Source: Phoronis australis
Taxonomy: Eukaryota; Phoronida; Phoronidae
Assembly (NCBI GenBank): GCA_002633005.1
Contig: NMRA01000699.1
Coordinates: 37,649 to 85,726, forward strand
Direction: 5' to 3'
Length of the DNA: 48,078 bases
Shown one piece after another: positions 1 through 11,045 of the stretch (within the stretch, counting starts at the first letter, position 1; each line of letters opens with the position of its first letter). A program made the position numbers and the translations under genes. Under the pieces are notes generated by a model. The model was not told the DNA's origin, ran no database searches, and saw nothing but the letters and a program-made list of their open reading frames with translations.

Positions 1-365
1 ATGAGTTGTCTGTGAGGTAGGCAATTTTCAAATAAGATAATGAATAAAATTGTCAAACATTGTTTTATTTTTTAGATGTGTGATCTTCCAATAAGTGATT
101 ACTTTTAAAAAACCTGTGCAGAATTTGATTTTTACTCTTCATTTGAAGGAGAATAAATACATAAACCTGCATTGTCTAGAAATTTTACTCAAACTACATA
201 TTACAGGGTTGGGCATTGGAATCTTAATACAACAGAGTCTGAACCAGTACCGTGAGCAATACAACACAATACACGGATATTAAAATTTGGTGTTTAGGTT
301 CCACGGAAAGGATTCGTGTGCGCGGTAATAGTTACTAAGGTGCGTGGTCATTGTTTGTGGATACT
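1..365. other. No gene recognised
   Basis: AT-rich non-coding sequence. I see no exon, RNA gene or clear repeat here. Short open frames have no recognisable residues. Confidence 0.5.
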
Positions 366-494
366 TTGGACGGCTTGAGGTCAAGGACGGTACGGAAATT
401 GCCAGTTTGTTGCGTAAAGTCACGATGTCGATAACGCCGTTCATCTGTAAATCATCGGTAATTTCCGTACCGTCCTTGACCTCGAGCCGTCCAA
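366..494. repeat. Near-perfect inverted repeat (35 bp arms)
   Basis: Arm 366-400 and arm 460-494 are reverse complements over 35 bp with one mismatch (position 375 against 485). A wobble and two more pairs extend the stem inward to about 403/457, leaving a loop of roughly 53 bases. Both strands are open through the region, so related peptide strings appear on either strand. The arrangement is typical of a foldback transposon end or a small MITE remnant. The family is not recognised, and no target duplication was identified. Confidence 0.8.
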
Positions 495-976
495 GATGGA
501 AGTGTGTTTGGGCTATCTGTGAACATTTTTGTTCTTTGACCGCGATTTTCTTACGAAGTCGCCTAAACAGGACACCGTGATTGGTATTGGAAGAAAGAAC
601 AATTGCCAATGGTTTGTTGAAACCTTGTTTTGTGTAAATTTATTGAGTTTTATGTTAGCTATGGAGGGCTGAAATGAAGCACCAGTGGAATTTCTAGTCG
701 GGAGTGCCATACCTTGTAGTATCATGTGTAGTGTATTGGGGACGATCAGAAGCTGAGGACGCCTGTGAGTAGATGCAGATTCACGCATATGGACGAAAAA
801 TAACGAATTATTTTTTTCCGAATTGCTCGAGCTGCTTAAGAAACCTAGACGAAATTCTGAGCTGGCCAAAGTTTCAAGGATAAAAGATAACATACTTCCT
901 CCAGAATGCATCATTTGTCAACACAACAAGTGCATGCATGTGCTGGACCGCGCTCCCGTAATTCCTGCTGACTGGT
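495..976. other. Intergenic or decayed transposon sequence
   Basis: Mostly unassignable. On the plus strand about 760-957 is open and ends in a cysteine-containing stretch (P-P-E-C-I-I-C-Q). This could be a leftover N-terminal part of the transposon gene at 977-1495, but the link is weak and the expected middle of such a protein is missing. Confidence 0.3.
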
Positions 977-1495
977 GTGGGACATGCACGTAATGAGATT
1001 ATATATCTCAGCAACCTTGTCTTCTCGCTCCGCAAGGAAAAGTGTGATGCTCACCTCCGAGTGCATATCTTCACCAGATGTGACACTATTGGCGCTTTCG
1101 AGGGAAATGGGAAGGTAAAGGTGCTGCGCATTTTACTGGAATTGCATTCCTTTTGCAGCACGTTTGCAAAACTTGGAGCAAGCTACACAATTGACGAGGA
1201 AATATTATCCGATATACAAGAATGTGTGTGTGCTTTATATGGAGTAGAATCAAACGTGAATCAAGCCCGCTAAATTGTCAGATACCAAAATGTGTTTGAA
1301 CGCAATTTGCCATCCAATCTCGATGCTCTTCGACAGCTCGTTAAACGAGCAAATTATCAGTGTGCTAACGAATTTATAGGAGTGCACTCGACCAATAAAT
1401 GGAGACTCCATCACCAGAAGGCCATGGATGGTTGATCAGGAAGAACGAGATTCATTTTGTGTGGACATCCCTTCCACGTGCACCACCCAGTGGTT
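977..1495 (+). pseudogene. Decayed transposon-encoded protein with GCDT motif, 5' piece
   Basis: The translation resembles a family of uncharacterised transposon-associated proteins that I recognise from corals and molluscs. It contains a 'H-I-F-T-R-C-D-T-I-G-A-F' segment (usual form H-x-x-T-G-C-D-T-x-S-A-F), then a G-K-V-K block, a C-x-L-Y-G segment and V-N-Q-A-R. A stop follows at 1271-1273, then an L-R-Q-L-V-K-R-A-N-Y-Q block. A frame change near 1420 leads into H-G-W and a W-T-S-L-P-R-A-P-P segment that ends exactly at the TTAA where another transposon is inserted. The cysteine-rich C-terminus is found beyond that insertion at 4001-4219. The usual family G of GCDT is R here. The gene is broken by a stop, a frameshift and the insertion. 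The family assignment is from memory and the transposon superfamily is not known to me. Confidence 0.65.
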
Positions 1496-2312
1496 TTAAA
1501 GGAGAATAGCACACCAAAACAACCTATTTTCTATCAATTTAGATCGAGTAGTTCTACTCGATAATGGAACTTTGGGTTGCGTTACCTGATAACTGACGAC
1601 AGACAGAGGTGTTGAAATTATCCAATGACGTCATTGGTTTCACACGCAGTCTGTTCATCAGTTCACAACACGGGTTACTGGTGCCAGCTTATCGTTTGAA
1701 TTCATCGTTTAACACCAATCAATCATCAAACTTCCATGTAAAAGCCTTAAAAATACACCGAGTTCTGATAAAAAGTGTTGTTTTATTTCTATGTTACGAA
1801 TTTATTGGTATTTGGACCCACCGTAGCCTACAAAGTTCGGCAGGCCAATTTATCATGGTCCCTAGCAGGAGTTTGGGGTCTGTTCGGAGATAAATTTGAA
1901 ATATTCTTCAGTGAAATACAGACAGGAGAACCTAGATCCGTGTTGTTTGTACTTGTGATTTTTTAGTTCTAAACAGACAAAACGCTTGTTTTCCAAGCCA
2001 GTGACTCGGAACCCTCGTTATCACGGCCAGTGGTTCCGAACCCGATCAGGCCCTTCAAGGCCGCCGGGACTGTAACGAACATAAAGCAGCTTGAGTTGGA
2101 AAGTAAACCTCTGGTCACGAAAAGACTATATAATAGTGAGCCAAAGAAATAATGTGCACGTATTTATTTTTGTAAATTAACCACGAAACTGATAATCTAC
2201 TTACTCGTCGCGGTCCGCGAAGTCGGGTTCCCCTTCCACATACCGTCAGGGCAAAGGCTGTACAGTAACAACGATTTGAATAATCTCCATGCTAGCAAGA
2301 AGCAGCATATAT

Positions 2313-2516
2313 TAAAGAAAACAACAATTGTTTTAAGTCGACTTGGCATGTTTCGGTGTCATTTATTCAAAACCATCATCAGAAGAGAGAATGTAGTGGC
2401 CACCTAGCTACACTGTAGGCCCAGCAACATGTAATGAAGCACAGATACAGTCAGTTACAGGGAGTGACCATGAACTAGACCAACAACGACAACCTGTGGT
2501 GTGCCAGTTGCCTATT
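2313..2516 (-). repeat. Penelope-like terminal arm, left
   Basis: This is the inverted copy of 2889-3085. Similarity covers the end of the GIY-YIG ORF and the 3' end of the element, fading near the AAAGAAAAC at 2315. Confidence 0.8.
2345..2390 (-). ncRNA. Hammerhead-ribozyme-like core in Penelope-like arm
   Basis: The minus strand carries CTGATGA (plus 2376-2382), a spacer able to form a few pairs, and CGAAAC (plus 2350-2355). This is the order and spacing of the conserved hammerhead core. Penelope-like elements are known to carry hammerhead motifs in their terminal repeats. The middle stem is degenerate and I could not define stems I and III, so activity is doubtful. The right arm (about 3014-3049) has CCGAAGA instead of CTGATGA. 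Confidence 0.4.
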
Positions 2517-2860
2517 GAGATTGGGCTTGCACCAAAGGATGTGTAGAGCCTCACGAATTTTAAGCTCCTTTGTTGTTACTGCCTGGTCTATTATTGCAAA
2601 GTCATTGAAAGCGCACTACTGATCACAATCATTGGAGCTCTGTAGGTGAATATATACAAGTAAACCTCTGTCAGAATTCAGATGTTCCTTGGTCCTGGTT
2701 TTCAAATGGCGAACAGATTCACCTACATAGCTGGAGCCACATCCAGCACAGATAAATTTGCACACTACCCTGGACCGTAGACCCATAGGAATTTTGTCCT
2801 TAGGGTTAAATAAATTCGACAATTTCAGAGACTTCAATGTCAATACAACTCTTAAGTTTA
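2475..2860 (-). pseudogene. Penelope-like GIY-YIG endonuclease C-terminal fragment
   Basis: The minus-strand translation contains V-V-C-K-F-I-C-A-G-C-G-S-S-Y-V-G-E-S, then R-H-L-K-T-R-T-K-E-H-L. This is the Cys-containing GIY-YIG core found at the C-terminus of Penelope-like polymerases. After an in-frame stop at 2616-2618 it continues with L-K-I-R-E-A-L-H-I-L-W and N-R-Q-L, the usual end of this ORF, and stops at 2475-2477. The reverse transcriptase part is absent, so the copy is heavily 5'-truncated and inactive. Confidence 0.8.
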
Positions 2861-2888
2861 TACAATAAAATGATTACTGTGTAAACGC

Positions 2889-3085
2889 AATAGGCAACTG
2901 GCACACCACAGGTTGTCATTGTTGGTGTAGTTCATTGTCACTCCCTGTAACTGACTGTATCTGGGCTTCATTACTTGTTGCTGGGCCTAGCTAGGTGGCC
3001 ACTGAATTCTCTCTTCCGAAGATGATGTTTGAATAAATGACACCGAAACATGTCAAGTCGAGTTGAAAGCATTTTTGTTTTCTTA
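2889..3085 (+). repeat. Penelope-like terminal arm, right (inverted)
   Basis: This is the plus-strand copy of the element's 3' end. It starts inside the last codons of the ORF (AATAGGCAACTGGCACACC) and runs to a GTTTTCTTAA at about 3078-3087, mirroring the left arm. Confidence 0.8.
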
Positions 3086-3599
3086 AGATTTGAATAATGT
3101 ATTTGTATTAAATAAAGATTCTCCTAACATGTGGCCATAGCACATAAAATCGAGTTATTGCTTCACAACAGCTTTCTGTCAGGAAACACTGAATTACCAT
3201 GCACTCAAACGGCCTCGGTGCCCAGTCAATTACCTTAATCAGTTAAATTTGTTGCCGGCATCAAAAGTGGTTCATTTATTGCTGACTTCTCAACATTTGC
3301 CCTCACGAATACTGCAAAGACTTTATAAATTGTATCTGATGAGACAGACTTTGTATCAGTTTCATATAAGCATTGGTTAGCATGAGAATAATTCATTTTG
3401 AAACAGGACGCAGAATAATAAACGTCTACATGACAACTCGTCTGGCGCCAATCCCGACTTACATGTAGTCAAGAGTTCATCAGACGAAGACTTCACGAAT
3501 CGAATCGTTAGGATTCAGAGGCTATCAGTTCGAACCGGAATACACAGAAAAAAATACTAGAGAGGCGCCGTGAACATGCACATGCAACGGAACGTATGG

Positions 3600-3830
3600 A
3601 TAGTTCTTTGGTAAGCCGGAATTCGTCAGAGAAATCACTGTCTACGAAATGTCGGACCGGACACGGAGGTGTTTCATCTTCCTCATACTTGCTATTAACA
3701 GCGTACCTTTCATTCTTCTCTACCGCGAGACACTTCCTAAGCATTTAGGGCTCTCGAGTAGAAAAGCGATATTTCGCGCTTGCATTCCAGCTTCAAAGTT
3801 CGGACAAGCGGGAACGATGCACCGCAATGT
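3600..3830 (-). pseudogene. THAP-domain pseudogene, copy 1
   Basis: On the minus strand the sequence encodes C-I-V-P-A-C near 3821, the paired cysteines that start a C2CH THAP zinc finger. It ends in C-P-V-R-H-F-V-D-S-D-F at about 3634-3664, where C-x-x-x-H-F approximates the closing C-x2-H. Between them a frameshift breaks the reading frame, while the block K-N-E-R-Y-A-V-N-S-K-Y-E is retained. THAP domains bind DNA and occur in P-element and Kolobok transposon proteins. The copy belongs to the element at 1500-3996. Confidence 0.7.
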
Positions 3831-4000
3831 AACGGCATTCACTCTACAGATGAACCACTGACGTCGCTGCGTCGTTTCACACCTTCCTCAAAGCTTAACA
3901 CGACACCTCTCGGCAAGGTGAGGTCAACCGTATAAGATGTGGACATAGACCGATTAAGACGGTAAAAAGACTAATTAAATCGGGTGGCATTGTCCTTTAA

Positions 4001-4219
4001 AGACGTTAGCTGCACGTGCAAAAAGAACAATTATCAATCAATCTGACAATGTGTTCTTGCGAAAAAGCTGGAGTAAAAGGCACTGAAATGTGCAACTGCC
4101 AAAAATGTGAGAATGTCATGAATTCGAGCCAGGTGATGAGTAAAGCTGTGATGCACTTGCATCCCAGCTGGAGGAACTTGGAATTACATGTTCTCAAGAG
4201 ACACAAACCGGGCTATTAA
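4001..4219 (+). pseudogene. Decayed GCDT-family protein, cysteine-rich C-terminal piece
   Basis: Immediately after the TTAA at 3997-4000 one frame reads D-V-S-C-T-C-K-K. A second frame reads C-S-C-E-K-A-G-V-K-G-T-E-M-C-N-C-Q-K-C-E-N. Together they resemble the cysteine-rich tail that follows the P-A-P segment in the family of the 977-1495 piece. The frame ends at TAA 4217-4219. One frameshift near 4030-4045 and a Cys-to-Gly change (K-G-T for K-C-T) show decay. Its position directly across the transposon insertion argues that the two pieces were once one gene. Confidence 0.6.
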
Positions 4220-5820
4220 CTGGCCCAGTGAGCCTGGTGATTTGTGAAACATGTTTCTATTTTTGTATTTACATCTTTAATAATGTCTTTTTACCATGTT
4301 AATTTCCATTTGTATTTCATCCAATTGCATTTGTTGTTATTCTGTAATTTTTGTCGCCATTTTTGACAAATTGTATGCTTTTGACTTGTAACAATGATTG
4401 TTTTTGTATGCCAGATTGGTGAATGTGTGATAAAGTAAAAGTGAGACATACTCAGTTTGTTACTTATGGCTTTAACAACTGTAAAAACAGCATAAACTAT
4501 GAATAATAGTTCCCTATTTCGCCAACAGGTGGCAACCCTAAATTCATATTTCTTCTATAATTCTAAATTTAATTGAAAAATATAACGAAGTGTGTGTTTA
4601 TTATGACTTAATACAACCTGTATGAATATAGTCTGCACTATCATCCTTCATGGACAATTAATTTTCTTCTTTTCTTACTTTTAATTCCATGTAATTTTTT
4701 TTTTGAAATGGCACAATTTTGACATCAAATTTCACAAATATAAAAAATGTACAAGTTTAAACGCCGGAACTTCTTTGATTCATAAAGTAAAAGGATTTGT
4801 GACGTCAAAAACACCAGAATTAAATTACCCACTGAAGTGGTGACAGAAGTGGTTTTCTAGGCCTCCTGTGGCTTACAGCTCATGTCCTATATAGCCATGG
4901 GTGCAAAAACAACCAAAACTACCACTAGGAGGCGCCAGATTATTTGAAGTCGATGGCAATTCACCATCATCCATCCTCTTAACAGTAGGATTACATTTAT
5001 ATATGCCAATTTTCACAGTCATCCTTGAAGTTGTTTGGTTGACTGAGGTGCGGACGCCAAAAAAAACAGACTCGTAAACAGTAAAAATGGCCGCAAGGTG
5101 GCGCAAAGTACCTTGAATTCATCCGAACACGGGAGGATAGCGTCATGTCACTAATTGATGCCTAACGGCCAAGTTTGTGAAAATCCGCCGGTTGAGGATC
5201 TCCGAAGATACAGAGGTAACGTAAAATATTAAATTTGCCATTAGGTGGCACACTTGTTTTCGGATAGGTTCAAAATTCGTCGTAATCCATTGTATGCTTC
5301 ATAGGCACAAATCCGCTAAATTTTATCAAGATCCTGTGAGGGGTTTAGTAGATACATTGCACGCCGGACGACGGACTAAAACTGGACCGTTAACTGAGTC
5401 ATAAAGTAAGAATTAGGGACTAAGACCTTAATTTAGGGGCGTTGCATGAAAATATCCCTATTTATTTTCAAAAATATTGAAAATTGAACTTGGATTTCAA
5501 TCTCGATTTCAGTGTATGTATCAGCCAAAAATGCGGTTATTACTGAGGCTCAAACAGCACAAGAAAGGACAATCAGTGTTTTCACAAGCCCACAAATACA
5601 CTGTATAAGTAGATTTAAAGAGCTTAGTTGAATCCCTATTTCGGACTGTTGCGTGCAACCCACAGGGAACCCGGAACGCCAACTTTTTAAAACATACCTT
5701 TAAGATATGACCCAAAATTAAACGAACTTTCTCCAAACCGGAACAAAACAAAATAAAGCATGACCGTAGCCGCATGATAGGTACGAGATGAGTGTCTTGT
5801 TTCAAGTGAATCACAGCTGA
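4220..5820. other. No gene recognised
   Basis: AT-rich stretch with short random open frames only. Nothing could be tied to a family, repeat or RNA. Confidence 0.5.
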
Positions 5821-6143
5821 GCTGCTAGTAGAGTTTCATAAATTCATATTTTCTTACAATCAGTTGGCGTGAGAAGTTAGCGCCGCACAACTACATGTAT
5901 ACATGTAGTTCGATTGAGCCAGACAGCGCACCATTGTTCCCAGAAGATCGATAACGGTTTACAGTATGTCATCATGAATAGGCGTGCCTTTGCTCGAATC
6001 TTGTGGGGGTCCAAAACGAGGACTCCGCTTTGTTAAACAAGGAGTAGTAACATTTGAGGAAACTGGACTGAGAAATCAAAGCAGGACTTAAGTCTCTATC
6101 GAAGGTGACCTACAGCGTATTATATACGCACATAATGCAGGGG
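5821..6143 (+). repeat. Dispersed repeat, copy A (partner at 23551-23834)
   Basis: This region aligns collinearly with 23551-23834. Shared blocks include GCTAGTAGAGTTTC, CAGCGCACCATTGTT, GTCCAAAACGAGG, CTGAGAAATCAAAGCAGG and GAAGGTGACCTACA. Copy A is about 40 bp longer. No coding sequence or terminal repeat is apparent and the family is not recognised. Confidence 0.75.
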
Positions 6144-6974
6144 CGTAGGAAGCAGGGGGACCGGAGGGCACGGTCCCCCCAAAAAATTTCAGGAGTCTGG
6201 GTTAAACCGTGGTAACCGACATAGGCATGGTGCCGAGGACAGTCGAGAAAAAAAGACTGCAAAAATGATAAGAGAGAAAATTCAAGAGGACATTTAACAA
6301 ATCTGTATCAGTGCATGACTTACCTCTTCAGGACCCTGGCCGGAACACTGTCGCTAGGGTTCTTGCTTTTGCAGTTCAGGTAGTCTAAACGCAAATATAT
6401 ATTTCAAAAAATCGAGGAAATTTGTAAAGCGAAGCTTTTGCGGAACGTACTAATTTACTGGATGTTTAAAATCAATAAATTAATTTTGTGAATGCAAAAC
6501 TATATTTCTCCAGAGGCCCCTCGCTGAAAAGGGATAACGGAAACACCTTCCGTTTTATTTTTTTCTCGAAACTGTATATCACTTGAGAAAATGGATGAAT
6601 GACAGATAACATCAATTGCTGCGCACTTCCTGATCTTTGTTAAAACATATATTTCAATATTTAGGAGTCCCGCCCTTGAAGGAGGCCTTCATGACATTCA
6701 AGGGGCCACCTTTTTGTGTTTTTATTAACAGGCCCAATGTTGGAATCGATTACCTCTATGTTCCTGTTTTTTTGTGAAATAATCGTGTTTTCATGTTGAA
6801 GGAGGTCTTTCCCTGCCTCGATTTGGGACCACACGACGGTGGAATGCACTGTCACTTTTTCGAAGCTAAATGATGTTTAGCCTTTTATCTTAAGGTGTCC
6901 CATTTGAGACAGTGCCCTTTCTCGGTGGAGCAGTTCGGTGTGAATGTCCCTTTGTCCCTCTGTATTCATGTATA
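6144..6974. other. No gene recognised; G/C-run near the left end
   Basis: The segment 6135-6190 (GGGGCGTAGGAAGCAGGGGG ... GGTCCCCCC) resembles the end of a short non-autonomous transposon. The rest shows no supportable exon. Confidence 0.4.
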
Positions 6975-7080
6975 TCTTTGCGTGCAGGACAGGTATACAC
7001 AGACACTATTTCTGCGCATGCACGACAGGTGTACACAAGTGCTATGTCGGCACGTGCACGACAAGTGTACAGAATCAATT
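6975..7080. repeat. 36 bp minisatellite, three units
   Basis: The core GCA(C/G)GACA(G/A)GT(A/G)TACAC recurs at 6984, 7020 and 7056, giving a 36 bp period. On the minus strand it is open and reads as a repeating Y-T-C-R-A motif of 12 residues. The short ORF around it has no other support as a gene. Confidence 0.8.
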
Positions 7081-10000
7081 ATGGTTGATAAAATTTATTA
7101 AAAATGATTCATTAAAATAGATTAATTTCGACTATTTCTAAGAATGGTCTGACATGTTATAAGATGTAAATAAAAAATATTATTAACGAATGATGTAATA
7201 TAAGATTTAAGTTTTTTCATCAGCTCTAGTAATTTATACGAATTCTTGTCACTGACCAGAAACGATCCCCAGAATAATGCTATAAACAATGATGAGACTG
7301 ATATACGTGAAAGATGATCAGACTAATTAGAATTCATATCAACCAAAATGGAGGTGCAAGATCTTTACACAAGCAATACTTACTTTAAGTTTAGAAAATT
7401 TGGTTAAGAAAATAAAGAAGGTGAACGGTACACAATATCTATTTTGTTACGTACATGTACAACTTAATTGAGATTGACGGCAAATATAAGGTGCATAACT
7501 AAGCTTTAGAACTAGCAAGGAGCAATGTATAATGCATAAAGAAGTACTGCAACAGTCAGGGTACGGACTTCTGGGTGGGAGAGGCGACACAACAATTTGT
7601 GATCATCTGCACTAAACATTTTAGGATCAGAAATATTACATAGGTTCATTCAAGTCAGGCAAACGCATTTTAAATTAATAATCCTCTGGTGCCGCCTGCC
7701 GCCCAGAAGTGTTGTACCAGAGGGTTCCAGTTCAATCCCGTCCTGCAGCAATTCTATCACTGGTGATGAATTTCTGTAATTACTTCACGTTTTGTCCCTT
7801 ATAGTTGCTAAACGTAAATTGAAACATTAGAACGTTCTAGAAACCTTGCGTAGTTACATTGTAGTTGTTGCAACAAGTAGGGGTTTACATATATCAAACT
7901 TGAAGAATATCCGTGGCGGTACTTCGGGAAGTTATTTGGGTTCATTTAATTTCTTCACATTGACAGGCTGTATTACTGCTTACAGTATTATGCAAATTAA
8001 AATGAATAAATCAAGTTCTGGACTTATTGTATGCTAATGTTAACGAAGCGTCGCCATCTCGGAGACTTCTAATACAGATCGTCTGAAGCCGAAGTGTTGG
8101 TGTGTCGCATTGGCAGGGATTGTTGTTACGTGTCTTATGCCACAATATGCCATTTTCTAATTTTTGCAACATCTCCCGGGAAATGATGGCAGCTTCGCAA
8201 AACTTGATCTGAAATGCTGTTTTTTGGTTTTAAAATGCTAAAAATCTTAAAACAAAATGAAACAAGTTTCGATAAATCGTGAAATGCACACAACCCTTGC
8301 AAGAAGAACGGTTGATTGAAGAATCGACGAAAAACTGGATAATAGATGACACTACAAATCTTGGCGCCCCGACCCGACGCTTAATGCCATTCCACAAATT
8401 AAGCAGCAGAATACCTAAAACGCTTTTTTTAATAGCAGACAATAATCTACTATACTCAAAGACGAATGTAGTTTTAATGACACTAATTTCGAGTCGCATT
8501 TTGGAGAAGTTTTTACATCGTCAATGGAAGGCTAAAAACCACAAAGTTTGTAAAACAACTCTTAACAGCTGTGTAATAGCTAGGAACAACATGGTAATGA
8601 GCTCCAATAGACCTCGAAATTCCACACCGCCCAGGTACATGTGGTTCCGACTGCGTATCGCATCATTGTGGAACTTATATCAACACATGCTGTACAGCTA
8701 ACGGCCTTCGGTGGACAATGCAAAATCTTGTACTCACCTGGCACTTACCTTGTCCATTGCGGTGGTTTAAGTGGAAATCAATCTAATATAACTCGGCGTT
8801 TTTTAACAAAGAAAAGTTTGTGGTCGTTTTGAAAACTGTACACCCGTGACATTTAAGAGCCCATGACTTATCCTAGTTGAAGACTGTAGGGCTTCGAAAC
8901 AGCAAAGTTTGTTCTGAAATTCGGATTACTGACATCATAGACTATAGTACATGGACCTCCAATTCCGCATATTTCCATTGGGGACGAGTGATCTTATCTA
9001 TCAGTTGTGACCTCACTATTCACTAGCGACAACTGCCAATATAAGCAAGATTTACTGCCGGCAAGTACATGTACGCTGTCTGCTAGTAATGGTCGGCTGT
9101 TGTGTGGTGGGATGTCAAAAGTTTTCACGATACCAACAATTCTATTATTGGACGACTCTGAACAGTGTTTCAATGCCGAATTCAATGTTCGTGGTACTGG
9201 ACAGTAAAATAGACGCGAGAATTTACCGTTACAATGCACTAACCGTAAACTGAATTCGGTAATTTAGGAGAGTGGCGCCTCTACTAGCGTGCTACGTCAG
9301 AAAATTCCGTAGCTGCAACTCTTTTGACAAAAAATCTTCTGGCGCTATGGGATTTCATGTCATTTGAAGTCGAAAATAACTGGTCGGGTTTCGCAATTTC
9401 TTCACAATGAGGATGACGACAAAACTCAACAAAAAGTGAATAACTATTCGCCATTGATTGACCAGTTATGTGCGAATCAATTTGCCAATGATCAAAAGTC
9501 GTATTTTCCAGGCCCCGACGCTACTTTAATTTATTTCTAAAAAGCGCTCGTAGACATGGAATTGGGAAACATGTACATTTTCTTACAGTACTAGACAAAC
9601 AAAAGTAGTTTCGAAAAGACTCCTTTTGCGAGTTTCGAAATTCAAATCTCATTGGTTTTGTAAAGTTCAATTAGTCTTATTCGCTCGGCTAAAACAACAA
9701 GACACCGCCGACAAACCATTTCCATAACAGTTTCCTTCAAAAATCGTAGTTTCCCCCTCCCCTCACGGGACTTTTCAAATCCTACAATGTTGTATGAACA
9801 GTGTCATTTATTTTAATTTTGTCTGTTAAAACAAATATGCTTACTGCGAGTTAGCTCTGGAGTGTGTCTGAACAAACGTTATTATTTGTGGAATGTTCAA
9901 GTGGTTTTGATGCAGGGCGTTGGAAGTGGAGAACAGTGTCAGAGTGAAAGATTCAATGACATTTACTGGGAAAGGCCGGCAAAACTACTGGTGACCAGAT

Positions 10001-10229
10001 TTTTGTGGTCGTTATATAGCCGCCAGTGTCCCAGTAACTTCACCTTTTGGAGGGGTGTAGCTGACTAGTGTCCCATGTATCATTTTGCTGTCTGTATGCA
10101 GTTTGTTGTGACTGACACAGTCATGTGAAATGCCTGCTGTTTGAAGCATTATCAGATTTTCATTCACCACAGAGATCACGGGAAACAGTACAAAGTTCAT
10201 CAGTACACGGCAATTTTTGTATTGTAGCT
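7081..10229. other. Long stretch without a recognisable gene
   Basis: The longest open frame (8279-8701 plus, 140 codons) overlaps an open minus-strand frame and has no family resemblance. No splice-bounded exon, RNA gene or clear transposon terminus could be supported. Confidence 0.45.
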
Positions 10230-11045
10230 CTTGTTTTCCATGAGTTCACAGCAGACAAACTAAATGCAGCACATAAACAATAACCCTAAACAGTATATGA
10301 AGGTTGAAATAGTCTCCAATTCAAAATATAGCTCCATGTACAATGTGTATTGGGTTCTAAATGCTAAGTCTTTATGTCTCGTAAATAACAACTGTTGTTA
10401 CTGATATAAGTGCTGATAAATTGGCTCAAATATGACACTCCTACTGTATGTTAACTGTTCAAAATACAGGTGATCTCGCTTACATGTACCTCCTCATCCC
10501 GTACTGTACACATAACCCTTTAGTCTGTGTACAATGTTGGACCATTTTAAAGTAAAGTGTGATATTTAATGCAACTAGAATCTGGTTTAATACTCATCAC
10601 CGGGTTGTTTTATACAAGTAGCATGGAAAAATCAAGAACTCTAAATGTATTAACTGATATAAATGCAAGTGAAATGGCACAAGTATGACAATCCTGATGT
10701 TAGCCATCCAGTTAAGGGAGGTGCCATTGTCACCTCCTTAAACTCATCATCACATGCCGTAACTAGCCATTCTGCAAAAACAATGTTGGTGTAAATTTAA
10801 TTCGAAAATGACATTTAATGTGAGTGTAATCTGGTTTAACACGGGTCACCCAGTTAAGTGGCACAAACTAACATGAAAACAATGAGGTATCTAAACTTGT
10901 TGTTTGATCTAAATGCCAGTGAACTGGTTCAAATATGACATCCCCACAGTTAACCTTTCAAAATGCAGGAGCCCTCCCTAAACTTGACATCACTTATAGT
11001 ACATGTACATGTAAGTCACCAATCTGTGTAATTTACCACCTTTCC
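10230..11045. repeat. Diverged tandem repeat, about 250 bp period, just over three units
   Basis: Landmarks recur at a constant spacing. CTGATATAAG/CTGATATAAATGC/TTGATCTAAATGC occur at 10401, 10654 and 10904. ACAATGTTGG occurs at 10531 and 10780, with a related block near 10290. The (A/C)CAGTTAA-type block and the TCAAATATGACA(C/T) block follow the same period. Units are strongly diverged. No coding content is visible. Confidence 0.7.

Larger units (their letters stand above)
2313..3085 (-). mobile_element. Penelope-like retroelement remnant with inverted terminal arms
   Basis: Two arms of about 200 bp, 2313-2516 and 2889-3085, are inverted copies of each other. They flank a minus-strand fragment of a GIY-YIG endonuclease domain. 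Each arm carries the last codons of that ORF followed by the 3' untranslated end. The structure is therefore a 5'-truncated element on the minus strand joined head-to-head with an even shorter copy on the plus strand. Inverted, truncated tandem copies are characteristic of Penelope-like elements. The remnant is nested inside the THAP-bearing transposon. Confidence 0.75.
1500..3996 (-). mobile_element. TTAA-flanked THAP-bearing DNA transposon (Kolobok-like), copy 1
   Basis: The left terminus reads AGGAGAATAGCAC at 1500 and the right terminus, read on the minus strand from 3996, is AGGACAATGCCACCC. Both are imperfect versions of one terminal repeat and both abut TTAA (1496-1499 and 3997-4000). 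A THAP-domain pseudogene sits near the right end. TTAA target sites together with a THAP-encoding ORF are known for the Kolobok superfamily; piggyBac also uses TTAA. The insertion separates two parts of the transposon gene at 977-1495 and 4001-4219. A Penelope-like fragment lies within it at 2313-3085. The stretch 1501-2312 has open frames but nothing I recognise as a transposase. From about 3260 to the right end it matches copy 2 at 11515-12276. Confidence 0.75.

Noticed and set aside
7690-7740. Possible pol III B box (AGTTCAATCC)
   Set aside because: No pairing T-stem and no A box at the right distance.
8279-8701. 140-codon open frame on the plus strand
   Set aside because: It overlaps an open minus-strand frame, has no recognisable family and no splice or promoter support.
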